DNA of 64,000 bases from Novosphingobium taihuense (GTDB lineage: Bacteria; Pseudomonadota; Alphaproteobacteria; Sphingomonadales; Sphingomonadaceae): the NCBI RefSeq assembly GCF_007830315.1, contig NZ_VLKJ01000006.1, forward strand, positions 62,001 to 126,000, in the 5' to 3' direction. The notes beneath the pieces are model-generated. The model worked only from the letters and a program-made list of their open reading frames with translations, was not told where the DNA came from and searched no databases. The first letter of the stretch is position 1; every line of letters begins with the position of its first letter. Positions 18,770 to 27,764 of the stretch are shown here, piece by piece. The position numbers were made by a program, and so were the translations under genes.

Positions 18770-19105
18770 TCAGAACGGAAGCTTGAAGCCCGGCGGGATA
18801 CCCGCCGCCATCTGCACCTTCTGCATTTCCTCGGCAGCTGCCGCATCGGCCTTGCCCCGCGCATCGTTGAAAGCGGCCGCGACGAGATCTTCCAGAATGC
18901 CCTTTTCCGAAGGCGCAAGCAGGCTGTCGTCAATTGCCACGCCGATCACACGGCCTTTGGCCGAAGCGCGGATCCTCACGAGACCGCCGCCGGCCGCACC
19001 CTCGACCTCGATGTTGTCGAGCGTCGCCTGCGCGTCCTCCATCTGCTTCTGGATGGTCTGCGCCGCCTTCTGGGCGGCCTGGATCATCTCTTCCATCGAC
19101 TTCAT
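18770..19105 (-). CDS. ybaB: YbaB/EbfC family nucleoid-associated protein
   Basis: A 111-residue DNA-binding protein of the YbaB/EbfC family, which forms tweezer-shaped dimers. The family pattern is visible: long N-terminal helix (MIQAAQKAAQTIQKQMEDAQ), central beta-sheet (GGGLVRIRASAKGRVIGVAI), DDSLL, ILEDLVAAAFNDARGKAD and the C-terminal GIPPGFKLPF. Its ATG overlaps the dnaX stop (ATGA), the conserved dnaX-ybaB arrangement that often continues to recR elsewhere; recR is not adjacent here. Confidence 0.94.
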   Translation of the reverse strand: MKSMEEMIQAAQKAAQTIQKQMEDAQATLDNIEVEGAAGGGLVRIRASAKGRVIGVAIDDSLLAPSEKGILEDLVAAAFNDARGKADAAAAEEMQKVQMAAGIPPGFKLPF

Positions 19106-20937
19106 GCGCGTTTGCTCCAGGGTCTCTTCTCGTGCTCTCGCGAGCTGTCTTCATCCACGATCACCGCGCCCGGAAAGGCTTCCATCGCGGCCTTGACCAT
19201 CGGGTCCTGCCGCATCGCGGCCTCGGCCTCGGCAGCCTTGGCCGCCTTGGCTTCCTCGAGGCTCGGCAGGGCATCACCCTCGCCGCGCTCGACAATCCAG
19301 TTCTCGCCCGTCACGTGGTTGAGCGCGCGGCGAATATCCGCAGCCGGGTCTCCCGGCAAGCCCGGAGCCAGTTGATAACGCAGCAAGCCCTGCCGCAGTT
19401 CAACCACCCGCACGCCAAGCCGCATCGTCGCTCCGACGAGCGGCGAGACATGCTCGACCTGCTCGACCAGCCCCACCCAGTCCACGCCTGCCGCGACAGG
19501 CGCGGATGCCTGCGTCACCGGAGCCACACCCGCGCCACCGTCTGCTGCAGGCGCAGCAATCGCCGGGCGAGAGGCAATCTCTTCCAGCTTCTTCACCAAC
19601 CCGCCCGGATCGGGCATGTCGGCCGCGTGCATCACTCGCAGCAGCGCCATCTGTGCCGCCACCAGCGGATCGGGCGCGGTCTTCACTTCCTCGTAGCCCT
19701 TGAGCAGCAGTTGCCACAGCCGGTGCAACTGCCCCGCCGAAAGCGCCTTGGCCCAGGCCTCAAGCGCCTCGCGCTCCTCGGTCGAGCGGATGTCCGGCCC
19801 GACCCCACCGATCTGCGTCACCGTCACACGATGGACCACGTCCATCTGCGCGCGCATCATCGCGATCGGCTCGATCCCCAGCGCGTACTGTTGCGCCACT
19901 TCCGACAGGACCACATCGCCCTTGCCCGAAAGCACGGCCTCAAGCAGGCGGCGCTGCATGGTCTTGTCGGCCAGGCCCAGCATCTGCCGGACCTGCTCGG
20001 CGGTGACCCGCGTCTTGCCGTCCTCGCTGCCAACCAGGTCGGCGTGGCTGATCGCCTGATCCAGGATCGACAGGCCATCACGCACTGATCCCTCGGCAGC
20101 AGCAGCAACCATCGAAAGCGCTTCGGCTTCGGCCTCGACGCCTTCCTTCTCGCAGATCATCGCGAAGTGGCTGGCGAGCAGCGGCGCCGGGATGCGCTTC
20201 AGGTCGAACCGCTGGCAGCGCGACAGCACCGTCACCGGCAGCTTGTCCACCTCGGTCGTCGCGAATAGGAACTTCACATGCGCAGGCGGTTCCTCAAGAG
20301 TCTTGAGCAACGCATTGAAAGCATTGCGCGAGAGCATGTGAACTTCGTCTACGATGTAGATCTTGTAGCGCGCAGATACCGCCGCATAGCGCACCGCCTC
20401 GATGATCTCGCGCACGTCGTCGACACCGGTGTTCGAGGCCGCGTCCATCTCGATCACGTCAATGTGGCGGCCCTCGGCAATCGCGCGGCACGGCTCGCAC
20501 ACGCCGCACGGATCGATCGTCGGCCCGCCCTGCCCGTCCGGGCCGATGCAGTTGAGCGCCTTCGCGATCAGGCGTGCGGTCGAGGTTTTGCCCACCCCGC
20601 GCACCCCGGTCATCAGGAATGCGTGGGCCAACCGGTCACGCTTGATCGCGTTGGCCAGCGTCTGCACCATCGCGTCCTGCCCGATCAGTTCGGCAAAGGT
20701 CTGTGAGCGGTACTTGCGCGCCAGCACACGGTAGGGCTGCGCAGTGGAAGCAGCTGCGGGCGCAACCGGTGGCGGTGGAGCAGTTTCGCGAACGACCTCG
20801 ACAGGTGCAGGCGGCGCTGCAGCCGGTGCTGGATCACCGAACATCAATGCCTGTCCCGCCGCCTCAAGATCGGCAGCGGAAGGCTTGTTCTCCTCCTCTT
20901 GCGGAGGATCGCCAAACATGTCGGTGGAATCGGCCAT
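19102..20937 (-). CDS. dnaX: DNA polymerase III subunit gamma/tau
   Basis: Clamp-loader ATPase of the replicative polymerase. The 611 residues have a Pro/Ala-rich N-terminal extension (about residues 10-65), then the conserved start YRVLARKYRSQTFAELIGQD, Walker A GVRGVGKTSTARLIAKALNC, a zinc cluster around CGVCEPCRAI, Walker B region YIVDEVHMLSRNAFNALLKT and the sensor stretch. The C-terminal tau part is Ala-rich and ends KRPWSKRA. Start is taken as ATG 20937, five bases after an AAGG site; ATG 20940 is equally possible. No obvious slippery sequence for a gamma frameshift was noticed. The gene overlaps ybaB. Confidence 0.96.
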   Translation of the reverse strand: MADSTDMFGDPPQEEENKPSAADLEAAGQALMFGDPAPAAAPPAPVEVVRETAPPPPVAPAAASTAQPYRVLARKYRSQTFAELIGQDAMVQTLANAIKRDRLAHAFLMTGVRGVGKTSTARLIAKALNCIGPDGQGGPTIDPCGVCEPCRAIAEGRHIDVIEMDAASNTGVDDVREIIEAVRYAAVSARYKIYIVDEVHMLSRNAFNALLKTLEEPPAHVKFLFATTEVDKLPVTVLSRCQRFDLKRIPAPLLASHFAMICEKEGVEAEAEALSMVAAAAEGSVRDGLSILDQAISHADLVGSEDGKTRVTAEQVRQMLGLADKTMQRRLLEAVLSGKGDVVLSEVAQQYALGIEPIAMMRAQMDVVHRVTVTQIGGVGPDIRSTEEREALEAWAKALSAGQLHRLWQLLLKGYEEVKTAPDPLVAAQMALLRVMHAADMPDPGGLVKKLEEIASRPAIAAPAADGGAGVAPVTQASAPVAAGVDWVGLVEQVEHVSPLVGATMRLGVRVVELRQGLLRYQLAPGLPGDPAADIRRALNHVTGENWIVERGEGDALPSLEEAKAAKAAEAEAAMRQDPMVKAAMEAFPGAVIVDEDSSREHEKRPWSKRA

Positions 20938-21035
20938 CATCACCTTAGGTAAGCGCTCGCAACGCGATTGTCGAATGCCCGGGAAGGCCGAAACGGTGGA
21001 TTGACTCATAAGTTGCATAATGCAACCTTGCTGAC

Positions 21036-21524
21036 ATGAGCACAGTCCTTCCCGGTCGCCTGACTGCCGATTTTGATCACTCGCTGGTGGTTTTTGTCAT
21101 CGGCATGCGCATCAACCACTTTCACAAGGTCGGCAAATGGCTCCCCGTCGCCCGCGCGATGGGTCCGATGCTCGCGGAACTGGCCCGCAATCCGCAGAGC
21201 GGCTTCCTCGGCACCGAAACCATGCTCCGCGATCTGCGGACGATCGTGCTGATGCAGTACTGGCGCGATTTCGACAGTCTCGAAGCCTATGCCCGCGATC
21301 GCGAACAGAAGCACTGGCCAGCATGGACAGCTTTCAACAAGGCCGTGGGCAGCGATGGCACCGTCGGCATCTTCCACGAAACCTACGCGGTCTCGACCGG
21401 AGCCTATGAGACGATCTACGGCAACATGCCGCCCTTCGGCCTCGGCAAGGTTGCCGGGCTCATTCCCGCCACGGGCAAGCGCAACGAGGCGCGCTCACGC
21501 ATGAAGGCCGCAACTGAGGGGTAA
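21036..21524 (+). CDS. DUF4188-type protein (monooxygenase-like fold, function unknown)
   Basis: A 162-residue cytosolic protein resembling the DUF4188 family, distantly related to dimeric alpha-beta barrel monooxygenases and phenylacetaldoxime dehydratase relatives. Seen features are DHSLVVFVIGMRINHFHKVG, LRDLRTIVLMQYWRDFDSLE, AYARDREQKHWPAWTAFNK and IFHETYAVSTGAYETIYGN. His and Tyr residues are clustered, which suggests a ligand- or heme-binding pocket, but no catalytic assignment is possible. It is divergent from dnaX and ends just before the SRP RNA gene on the other strand. Confidence 0.75.
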   Translation: MSTVLPGRLTADFDHSLVVFVIGMRINHFHKVGKWLPVARAMGPMLAELARNPQSGFLGTETMLRDLRTIVLMQYWRDFDSLEAYARDREQKHWPAWTAFNKAVGSDGTVGIFHETYAVSTGAYETIYGNMPPFGLGKVAGLIPATGKRNEARSRMKAATEG

Positions 21525-21530
21525 AAAGGA

Positions 21531-21617
21531 GCCGGCCGACCCGCCGCAACCCGTTGTGGCTGCTTCCTTCCGGACCTGACCAGGTTGGCGGACGCAAGCG
21601 TCCGACCGACTCCCGGC
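21531..21617 (-). ncRNA. ffs: Signal recognition particle RNA (4.5S-type)
   Basis: The reverse complement carries the hallmark SRP RNA domain IV sequence GGTCAGGTCCGGAAGGAAGC, which forms the GGAA tetraloop and the Ffh-binding internal loop. Flanking GCCGG and CCGGC ends can pair to close the hairpin. It is transcribed opposite to the upstream DUF4188 gene, about 600 bases from dnaX. End positions are estimates within a few bases. Confidence 0.93.
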
Positions 21618-21667
21618 GCGGCATATGGAGAGGAAGCGGGGGCTTGTCCAGCCCTGCCCATTCAAAC

Positions 21668-21946
21668 TTACCTGAAATTATCCGCGTAGCTCTGCAGCTT
21701 CAGCTTGCGCGGCGGCGTCGGGATCACGCGCGCTTCGATGCCATAGCGGTCGGCATAGGCCTTCGCGTCAGTCTCGCTCTCGAAAGCGAGCACGACCTGC
21801 TGCTGCGTGTCACCAGAGCCTGCCCAGCCCATCAGCGGATCGGGGCGCTTGGCTTCGGCAGGTTCGAATTCCAGGAGCCAGTCGCTGGTCCGGGCCTTGC
21901 CGGACTGCATGGCATTCTTCGGGCGCTGATAGATGCGTGCTGACAT
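21668..21946 (-). CDS. NADH dehydrogenase accessory subunit, NDUFS4-like (ETC complex I subunit region)
   Basis: A 92-residue protein matching the complex I accessory subunit known as NDUFS4 (18 kDa) in mitochondria and found in alphaproteobacteria. It starts MSARIYQRPKNAMQSGKART, then has WLLEFEPAEAKRPDPLMGWA, the typical WxLEF...DPLMGW pattern, followed by FESETDAKAYADRYGIEARV and the C-terminal KLKLQSYADNFR. The open frame runs 27 codons further upstream, but the ATG at 21946 agrees with the family. It stands apart from the nuo operon, as is common. It probably helps assemble or stabilise the peripheral arm of complex I. Confidence 0.92.
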   Translation of the reverse strand: MSARIYQRPKNAMQSGKARTSDWLLEFEPAEAKRPDPLMGWAGSGDTQQQVVLAFESETDAKAYADRYGIEARVIPTPPRKLKLQSYADNFR

Positions 21947-21995
21947 GGGCCGCGCTTTCGGGCGAATCGCGCTGCAAATCAAGTCCGCATTCGCG

Positions 21996-24449
21996 TCAGG
22001 CGCGTCCCTTTTGCGCGTTGAATGCATTCTTGGTCTTGAGACTGGGGTCCTCGGCCCAAGGCTCGTCTGGCCAGCGGTGCTTGGGATAGCGACCCTTCAT
22101 GTCCTTCACCACATCGCGCCACGATCCGCGCCAGAAACCGGGCAGGTCTGCCGTGGTCTGTATGGGCTTGCCGCCGGGACTGGTAAGGCTCAGTAGCAGC
22201 GACCTCGGCGGCTGCCCCACGCAGGGGTGCTTCTCCAGCCCGAACAGGGCCTGCACCCTCAGTTCCACGCAAGGCCCACCCTCATGGCCATAATCGATGG
22301 CATGGCCGGTCCCGGCGGGCGAACGGAATTCGGCAGGAGCCAACCGGTCGAGCGTCTGCCGCTCGTTCCAGTCCAGCAGGTTCAGCAAGGCTTCGTGCAG
22401 GCGTCCCGCACCGATCTCCAGATCGCGCCTGCCGCCCAGCAGCGGCCCGAGCCACTCCTCCAGCGATTCCAGCAACGCACTTTCCGAGAGAGCCGCAAGC
22501 CCCGCATATCCAGCCCGCACAATCAGCGCCTTCGCAGAATCGCCCAGAGGCAAGAGGCCTAACCCGCCCTCGCGCACCACCTCGATCAGCTTCGCTCTCA
22601 CCGCATCCGGATCAGGTTTGGGATCAGGCACCCGCGCCAGAACGATCGCCCCCAATCTGCGCTCAAGCCGCGCCTCCACGCGCCCCTCGCTCGCATTCCA
22701 GGCCAGCGAGTGCCGCTCCTCGATCCGGTGCGAAAGATGGCGCGTAACTTCTTCATCCTCCAGCGCAATCGCCGCCGTGATCCGCGCGCCCTTGGCCTCA
22801 CCCTGCGCATCCCCGATTACCAGCCACTTCGCCGTCGCCAGCGGCGATGCCGGATCGAGCCGATAGCCTCGCCCACCAGACGAAAGCCACTCCTCCCCCG
22901 AAGCCCCGCGCGCTCGTGCGATCCGGTCGGGGAAAGCCTCGGCCAGCAACACGGCCAGCGGCACCTCAGGTATTTTCCCGCGCACCACCAGCTTCAACGC
23001 CATCTGCGCCCATCGCGCGGCCAACTTGCGCGAGCCTTCCGCCCGACTCCCTCGCTCGCCCGCCCAGCGATCCAGCCGCCGAGCCAGATCTTCGCCGCGC
23101 CCGCCAAGCCCCCGCTCCTGCAGCAGCAGCGCCAGCCGTGCTGCCTGCTCCGCCTGCCCACGCTCGGCTGCAAAAAGCAGCATGTGCGCCAGCGCCGGCT
23201 CCATCGGCAGCCTCGCCATTGCCCGACCGTGTGCGCTGATCCGGTCTTCGTGATCAAGCGCACGCAATGCCTGCAAGCTCGCCCGCGCTGCAGCCATCGC
23301 AGCAGCCGGTGGCGGATCGAGCCAGGCCATCGCCGCCGGATCGCCCGCGCCCCACTGCGCCAGCGTCAACGCCAGCGGCGATAGGTCGCTTGTCACCACC
23401 TCCGGCGGATCGAACGCGGGCCGCCCCGCATGCGCTGCCTCTTCCCACAGCCGATAGGCCACCCCCGGCCCCTGCCGCGCTGCGCGCCCCGCCCGCTGCG
23501 CCGCCGAGGCCTGACTTGCCCGCGTTGTTACCAGCCGCGTAACGCCAGCTGCCTTGTCGAACTCAGCCCGCCGCGAAAGCCCTGCGTCGACCACCACGGA
23601 AACGCCATCCAGCGTCAAAGAGGTTTCGGCAATGCTCGTCGCCAGCACAATCCTGCGGCGCCCTTGTGGATCACGCCGGATCGCCGCACGCTGGCCCACC
23701 GGTTCGACCTGCCCATGCAGCGGCAGGACCAGCGCCTGCGGCAAGCGCCCGGCCAGCAGGTCCGCCGTCCGCTCGATCTGCGCCACGCCGGGCAGGAAGG
23801 CGAGGATGTCCCCCGTCTCCTCACGCCATGCCGTCTGGATCGCCGAGGCCATCGCCGCCTCGATCTTCACGTCAGGCCGCGCGCCCAGCCACTTGACCGT
23901 CAAGGAATGTGCCTTGCCCTCGCTCTCCACCACGGGCGCATCACCCAGCAGCGCGGCAAAACGCGATCCATCGATCGTGGCTGACATCACCACGATGCGC
24001 AGATCCTCGCGCAGTACACCCTGTGCTTCCACCGCCAGCGCCAGGCCGAGATCGCTGTCGAGATGCCGCTCGTGCGCCTCGTCGAACAGCACGGCAGATA
24101 CGCCCTGCAGTTCGGGATCGTTGAGAATGGTCGAAACGAAGATCGCCTCGGTCACCACCAGCACCCGTGTCTTGGCAGAGCGTTTCGCATCCAGGCGGGT
24201 GACATAGCCGATGGTCTGCCCGGCCTCTTCGCCAATCAGTTCCGCCATCCGCTCGGCCGCGGCACGTGCCGCTACACGACGGGGGGACAACACGATCACC
24301 TGCCCTGTGCACCAAGGCTGGTTCAGCAACGATGGCGCGACAGCGGTCGTCTTGCCTGCCCCCGGCGGCGCGATCAGCACCGCGCTCTTCCGGTCGCGAA
24401 GCGCGGCCAGCAAGTCGGGCAGGACGGCATGTATCGGCAAGTCGCTCAC
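21996..24449 (-). CDS. hrpB: ATP-dependent helicase HrpB
   Basis: DEAH-box RNA-helicase-like ATPase of 817 residues. Walker A is LIAPPGAGKTTAVAP near residues 20-34, the DEAH box is VLFDEAHERHLDSDLGLALA, helicase C-terminal motifs include VLATSIAETSLTLDGVSVVV and QRAGRAARQGPGVAYRLW (motif VI), and the HrpB C-terminal domain ends in TSPGGKPIQTTADLPGFW and GRYPKHRWPDEPW. The start is GTG at 24449. The cellular role of HrpB is unclear; it is implicated in RNA processing. Length is typical. It lies 49 bases upstream of the NDUFS4-like gene on the same strand. Confidence 0.96.
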   Translation of the reverse strand: MSDLPIHAVLPDLLAALRDRKSAVLIAPPGAGKTTAVAPSLLNQPWCTGQVIVLSPRRVAARAAAERMAELIGEEAGQTIGYVTRLDAKRSAKTRVLVVTEAIFVSTILNDPELQGVSAVLFDEAHERHLDSDLGLALAVEAQGVLREDLRIVVMSATIDGSRFAALLGDAPVVESEGKAHSLTVKWLGARPDVKIEAAMASAIQTAWREETGDILAFLPGVAQIERTADLLAGRLPQALVLPLHGQVEPVGQRAAIRRDPQGRRRIVLATSIAETSLTLDGVSVVVDAGLSRRAEFDKAAGVTRLVTTRASQASAAQRAGRAARQGPGVAYRLWEEAAHAGRPAFDPPEVVTSDLSPLALTLAQWGAGDPAAMAWLDPPPAAAMAAARASLQALRALDHEDRISAHGRAMARLPMEPALAHMLLFAAERGQAEQAARLALLLQERGLGGRGEDLARRLDRWAGERGSRAEGSRKLAARWAQMALKLVVRGKIPEVPLAVLLAEAFPDRIARARGASGEEWLSSGGRGYRLDPASPLATAKWLVIGDAQGEAKGARITAAIALEDEEVTRHLSHRIEERHSLAWNASEGRVEARLERRLGAIVLARVPDPKPDPDAVRAKLIEVVREGGLGLLPLGDSAKALIVRAGYAGLAALSESALLESLEEWLGPLLGGRRDLEIGAGRLHEALLNLLDWNERQTLDRLAPAEFRSPAGTGHAIDYGHEGGPCVELRVQALFGLEKHPCVGQPPRSLLLSLTSPGGKPIQTTADLPGFWRGSWRDVVKDMKGRYPKHRWPDEPWAEDPSLKTKNAFNAQKGRA

Positions 24450-24558
24450 GAATCGCGCCTTAACGGCCTTTGCCTGCGCAAGGCAACGGTGCGGGAAACG
24501 TAGACACTTACAGAACGTTCATGGTTCACGAGGTGCAGGACTGCTAAGGCCACATGAG

Positions 24559-24705
24559 ATGAAGAGCACTCTCGAATTTGTCGTGGCGCTGACCACCGGC
24601 CTGCTTTTCAGCGGCGCGATGATCGGTGCCATTGTGCTCGGCATCGGCGCGGTCTGCGGCGGCAGCTGCTACTGGCTGTGGCGCAGGTTCGGGCGCCGCA
24701 AGTAA
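24559..24705 (+). CDS. Small hydrophobic protein, possible single-pass membrane protein
   Basis: A 48-residue frame with a long hydrophobic stretch (residues 8-34, VALTTGLLFSGAMIGAIVLG then IGAVCGG) and a basic tail WRRFGRRK that would face the cytoplasm. AAGG stands 10 bases before the ATG. It lies between the divergent hrpB and the convergent aldo/keto reductase, ending one base before that gene's stop. The clean topology argues for a real product, but no homologue is recalled, and it could be chance. Confidence 0.4.
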   Translation: MKSTLEFVVALTTGLLFSGAMIGAIVLGIGAVCGGSCYWLWRRFGRRK

Positions 24706-25722
24706 TCACCCCATCGGGTAGCGAATCTCGCGGCTGACCTTGTCGATGGCCTTCATCACCTCGTCGGACAGTACAAGATCTGCTGCGGCAAGAATGGGCT
24801 CGACGTGCTCTTCCCTGCTCACGCCGACAATGGTCGAAGCGACGAAGTCATGCTGCTTTGACCATGCAACCGCCATCGTCACCGGATCGAGCCCCGCTTC
24901 GGCGGCAATGGCCATGAACCGCTCGGTCGCAGCGATGGAGCGCTCGTTCACGAACCGCTTGCCCATCTGCGCCTGCCGCCCTTCCATGGCGAGATAGCGC
25001 GAGAACCGCGCGCCTTCCGGCCGTGCACCGCCGCTGTACTTGCCCGAAAGCACCCCGCCCGCAATCGGCGAATAGGGGATCAGGCTCACCCCTTCCTTGC
25101 GGCAGACCTGCGCCAGTTCGTCCTCGAAGCGGCGATTGTTGAGGCTGAAGTTGTTCTGGATCGTCTGGTAGCGCACCGTGCCGAGCTTCTCGGCGGCGGC
25201 GAGGCTCTTCATCAGGCCCCAGCTTGTCTCGTTCGAGCAGCCGGTGATCCGCACCTTGCCCGCGCGAACCAGTTCGTCGAGCACTTCCATTGTCTCGTCA
25301 TAGGGCGTGTCATGATCTGGCCAGTGGGTCTGGTAGAGATCGATGTAGTCGGTGCCGAGCTTGGTCAGGCTGGCGTCGATTGCCGTCTCGATATTGCGCC
25401 GGTCGAGGGCAGTCATGCCGTTGCGGCAAGGCGAGCGGAACCACACATGGCTCGGGCCGGAAACCTTGGTTGCCAGAATGATGGCGTCGCGCGGCTTGGT
25501 CTTGAGCCACTTGCCGACGATCTCCTCGGTGCGCCCCACCCACTTCGCATCGGGCGGCACCGGATAGCCCTCGGCCGTATCGAAGAAGTTGATCCCGGCA
25601 TCGAAACTGCGGTCGAGAATGCGCATCGCATCCGCCTCGTCCACCTGACTCCCGAAGGTCATCGTCCCCATGCAGATTTCCGAAACGACGACGGCCGATC
25701 GACCAAGACGGCGATGCTGCAT
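24706..25722 (-). CDS. Aldo/keto reductase (Tas-like family)
   Basis: NADPH-dependent oxidoreductase of the (beta/alpha)8 aldo/keto reductase superfamily, 338 residues. It begins MQHRRLGRSAVVVSEICMGT, with the catalytic region DRSFDAGINFFDTAEGYPVP supplying Asp and Tyr, then the Lys in IILATKVSGP and His in DYIDLYQTHWPDHDTPYDET. The C-terminal GVSREEHVEPILAAADL fits NADPH binding. The ATG at 25722 is preferred over an in-frame start 14 codons upstream inside the leader. The substrate is unknown. It follows the polyprenyl synthase gene by 19 bases and may be co-transcribed. Confidence 0.92.
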   Translation of the reverse strand: MQHRRLGRSAVVVSEICMGTMTFGSQVDEADAMRILDRSFDAGINFFDTAEGYPVPPDAKWVGRTEEIVGKWLKTKPRDAIILATKVSGPSHVWFRSPCRNGMTALDRRNIETAIDASLTKLGTDYIDLYQTHWPDHDTPYDETMEVLDELVRAGKVRITGCSNETSWGLMKSLAAAEKLGTVRYQTIQNNFSLNNRRFEDELAQVCRKEGVSLIPYSPIAGGVLSGKYSGGARPEGARFSRYLAMEGRQAQMGKRFVNERSIAATERFMAIAAEAGLDPVTMAVAWSKQHDFVASTIVGVSREEHVEPILAAADLVLSDEVMKAIDKVSREIRYPMG

Positions 25723-25741
25723 CAGGTATTCTCCGGTTGGA

Positions 25742-26755
25742 TCAGAAGCGGCGGGCCACCGCAAACAGTGCAGCTTCGGTCATCGCGGACTTGGCCGCGC
25801 TTGCCGGAAAGCCGGAAATCGCATCGATGGCGCGCTGCGCATACATCCGCGCCCGTTCGCGCGTGGCATTCACGGCATCGTGGCGGCGGATCAAGGCGAT
25901 GGCATGGGCGAGGTCCGCATCCGATGAACGGTCTCCGGCGATGGCATCCTGCCAGAACCGGCGCTCGTCCTCGTCGCCGCGGGCATAGGCCAGGATCACC
26001 GGCAGGGTCATCTTGCCCTCGCGGAAATCGTCGCCCTGATCCTTGCCCATCTCGGCGGCGTCCGAATCGTAGTCGATGGCGTCGTCGGCCAGCTGAAACG
26101 CGATGCCAAGGTTGCGGCCGTAAGAATCAAGCGCCATTTCATCGGCTTCGGAACGCTCGGCCACCACCGCCGCAATCCGGCAGGCGGCCGAGAACAATGC
26201 CGCAGTCTTGGCTGCGATGATGTCGAGGTACATTTCCTCGGTCGTCTCGATCTGCCGCTGCGCCACCAACTGGTCGACCTCACCTTCAGAGATCACCGCC
26301 GATGCGTTCGACAGGATGCGCAGCACCTTGAGCGAGCCGTCCTCGACCATCAGTTCGAAGCTGCGGCTGAACAGGAAATCGCCGACAAGCACCGTTGCCG
26401 GGTTGCCATAGACGATGTTCGCAGTCTTCTTGCCGCGCCGCATGTCGGATCCATCGACCACATCGTCGTGCAGCAGGGTCGCGGTGTGGATGAACTCCAC
26501 CGCCGCCGCCAGCTTGTAATGGCGGCTGCCACCGTATCCCAGCAACGAAGCGCTCGCCAAAGTCAGCATCGGGCGCATGCGCTTGCCGCCACCCGCGATC
26601 AGGTGCCCCGCCAGCGTCGGGATCAGCGGGATGCGCGATTGCATCCGGTCGAGGATCACGGCGTTGACGCTGTTCATGCCTTCGGCAACGAGGGCCATCA
26701 TCGGCGTGAGCGAAGGTTCGGCCTTGCGCGGCAGGGGGTGGACGGTCGCAGTCAT
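25742..26755 (-). CDS. ispB: Long-chain polyprenyl diphosphate synthase (octaprenyl/decaprenyl type)
   Basis: Trans-prenyltransferase that makes the C40-C50 side chain of ubiquinone from farnesyl diphosphate and isopentenyl diphosphate. Both Asp-rich motifs are present: LLHDDVVDGSDMRRGKKTAN (first, near residue 95) and FQLADDAIDYDSDAAEMGKD (second). GGGKRMRPMLTLASASLLGY and EGEVDQLVAQRQIETTEEMY are also typical. The 337-residue length and small residues before the first motif suit a long-chain product; sphingomonads usually make ubiquinone-10, so decaprenyl is likely but not provable here. Start ATG 26755; the frame is open 54 codons further upstream. Confidence 0.9.
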   Translation of the reverse strand: MTATVHPLPRKAEPSLTPMMALVAEGMNSVNAVILDRMQSRIPLIPTLAGHLIAGGGKRMRPMLTLASASLLGYGGSRHYKLAAAVEFIHTATLLHDDVVDGSDMRRGKKTANIVYGNPATVLVGDFLFSRSFELMVEDGSLKVLRILSNASAVISEGEVDQLVAQRQIETTEEMYLDIIAAKTAALFSAACRIAAVVAERSEADEMALDSYGRNLGIAFQLADDAIDYDSDAAEMGKDQGDDFREGKMTLPVILAYARGDEDERRFWQDAIAGDRSSDADLAHAIALIRRHDAVNATRERARMYAQRAIDAISGFPASAAKSAMTEAALFAVARRF

Positions 26756-26856
26756 CGGCTTGACCGCTTGGCGACAAGGCGGGCGCTTGGCAAGATGCAA
26801 CTTGCACTGTAGCGGCGGCGATAGACCTATGGGCGAGATTTGGACGGGGTAGATTG

Positions 26857-27147
26857 ATGAGCGAAGATCCGGTTCTGGCAGGCTATCGCCAGTCCATCGA
26901 CAACATCGATGCAGCAATGATCCACATCCTCGCCGAACGCTTCCGCATCACGCAGGCAGTCGGTGCATACAAGGCCGCGAACAAACTGCCAGCCTCGGAC
27001 CCCGGCCGCGAGGAACGCCAGATCAGCCGCCTGCGCAAGTTGGCGGAAGACGCCAAGCTTGACCCCGAATTCTCCGAAAAGTTCCTGCGCTTCATCATCC
27101 AGGAAGTGATCCGCCACCATGAGCGGGCGGCAGGTTCGGCGGACTGA
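26857..27147 (+). CDS. Chorismate mutase (AroQ class)
   Basis: A 96-residue all-helical AroQ-type chorismate mutase that converts chorismate to prephenate for Phe and Tyr synthesis. It has the pattern YRQSIDNIDAAMIHILAERF, RITQAVGAYKAANKLPASDP with Arg and Lys of the active site, REERQISRLRKLAEDAKLDP and KFLRFIIQEVIRHHERA. The ATG at 26857 follows a GGGGTAGATTG leader. It is monofunctional, divergent from the polyprenyl synthase gene. Downstream lies a palindromic repeat, not another gene. Confidence 0.93.
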   Translation: MSEDPVLAGYRQSIDNIDAAMIHILAERFRITQAVGAYKAANKLPASDPGREERQISRLRKLAEDAKLDPEFSEKFLRFIIQEVIRHHERAAGSAD

Positions 27148-27162
27148 CGTTCAATGCCCACC

Positions 27163-27229
27163 CCCTCCCGCTTGCGGGAGAGGGTATGTGACGGAAGTGC
27201 GAGAACTCGCCCTCCCGCAGGCGGGAGGG
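27163..27229. repeat. REP-like palindromic repeat pair
   Basis: Two GC-rich palindromes, ctcccgcttgcgggag at about 27165-27180 and ccctcccgcaggcgggaggg at 27210-27229, stand between chorismate mutase and the Lrp gene. The same core (ctcccgc..gcgggag) recurs near 39.9, 50.3 and 57.6 kb. Confidence 0.75.
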
Positions 27230-27296
27230 CCGCGAGACTTACTGCACGCAGTGAAGTTGGTCGCAGCGGGATAGGCACCGGCCCCTCCCCCGAACC

Positions 27297-27764
27297 TCAA
27301 TCCTCCAGCGGCACCCCTGGCACCTGCTTGGCCGTGCGAATCGTCAGCGAAGTCTTCACGCTCGCCACGTTGGGCGCAGGCGTCAGCTTGCTGGTGAGGA
27401 ACTCCTGGAAGCTCTGCAGATCACGGCTGACGATCTTCAGGATGAAGTCGATCTCGCCGTTCAGCATGTGGCACTCGCGCACTTCGGGCAGCGTGCGCAT
27501 ATGGTCCTCGAACTGGCGGAGCGATTCCTCGGCCTGGCTCTTCAGGCTGACGAGCGCGAATACGGTGATCGCAAAGCCCAGTTTCGAAGCGTCCAGATCG
27601 GCATGATAGCCCCTGATCACACCCGCATCTTCCAGCGCCCGGACGCGGCGCAGGCATGGCGGCGCTGTCAGCCCGACACGCTGGGCCAGTTCGACATTGG
27701 TGACGCGCCCTTCCGCCTGCAATTCGGCAAGGAGGCGCCGGTCGATACCATCAAGGGTTGCCAT
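27297..27764 (-). CDS. Lrp/AsnC family transcriptional regulator
   Basis: A 155-residue regulator with an N-terminal winged helix-turn-helix (LDGIDRRLLAELQAEGRVTN, then VELAQRVGLTAPPCLRRVRA) and a C-terminal RAM ligand-binding domain (SKLGFAITVFALVSLKSQAE, MLNGEIDFILKIVSRDL). Members bind amino acids and form octamers that wrap DNA. The PPCLRRV recognition helix is typical for Lrp proper. It is divergent from the kinase-like gene at 28024, with 259 bases between them that may hold an operator. Targets cannot be deduced. Confidence 0.95.
   Translation of the reverse strand: MATLDGIDRRLLAELQAEGRVTNVELAQRVGLTAPPCLRRVRALEDAGVIRGYHADLDASKLGFAITVFALVSLKSQAEESLRQFEDHMRTLPEVRECHMLNGEIDFILKIVSRDLQSFQEFLTSKLTPAPNVASVKTSLTIRTAKQVPGVPLED

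Noticed and set aside
19102..20937. Programmed frameshift in dnaX giving the gamma subunit
   Set aside because: No clear A-rich slippery heptamer with a following hairpin was seen after the ATPase domain.
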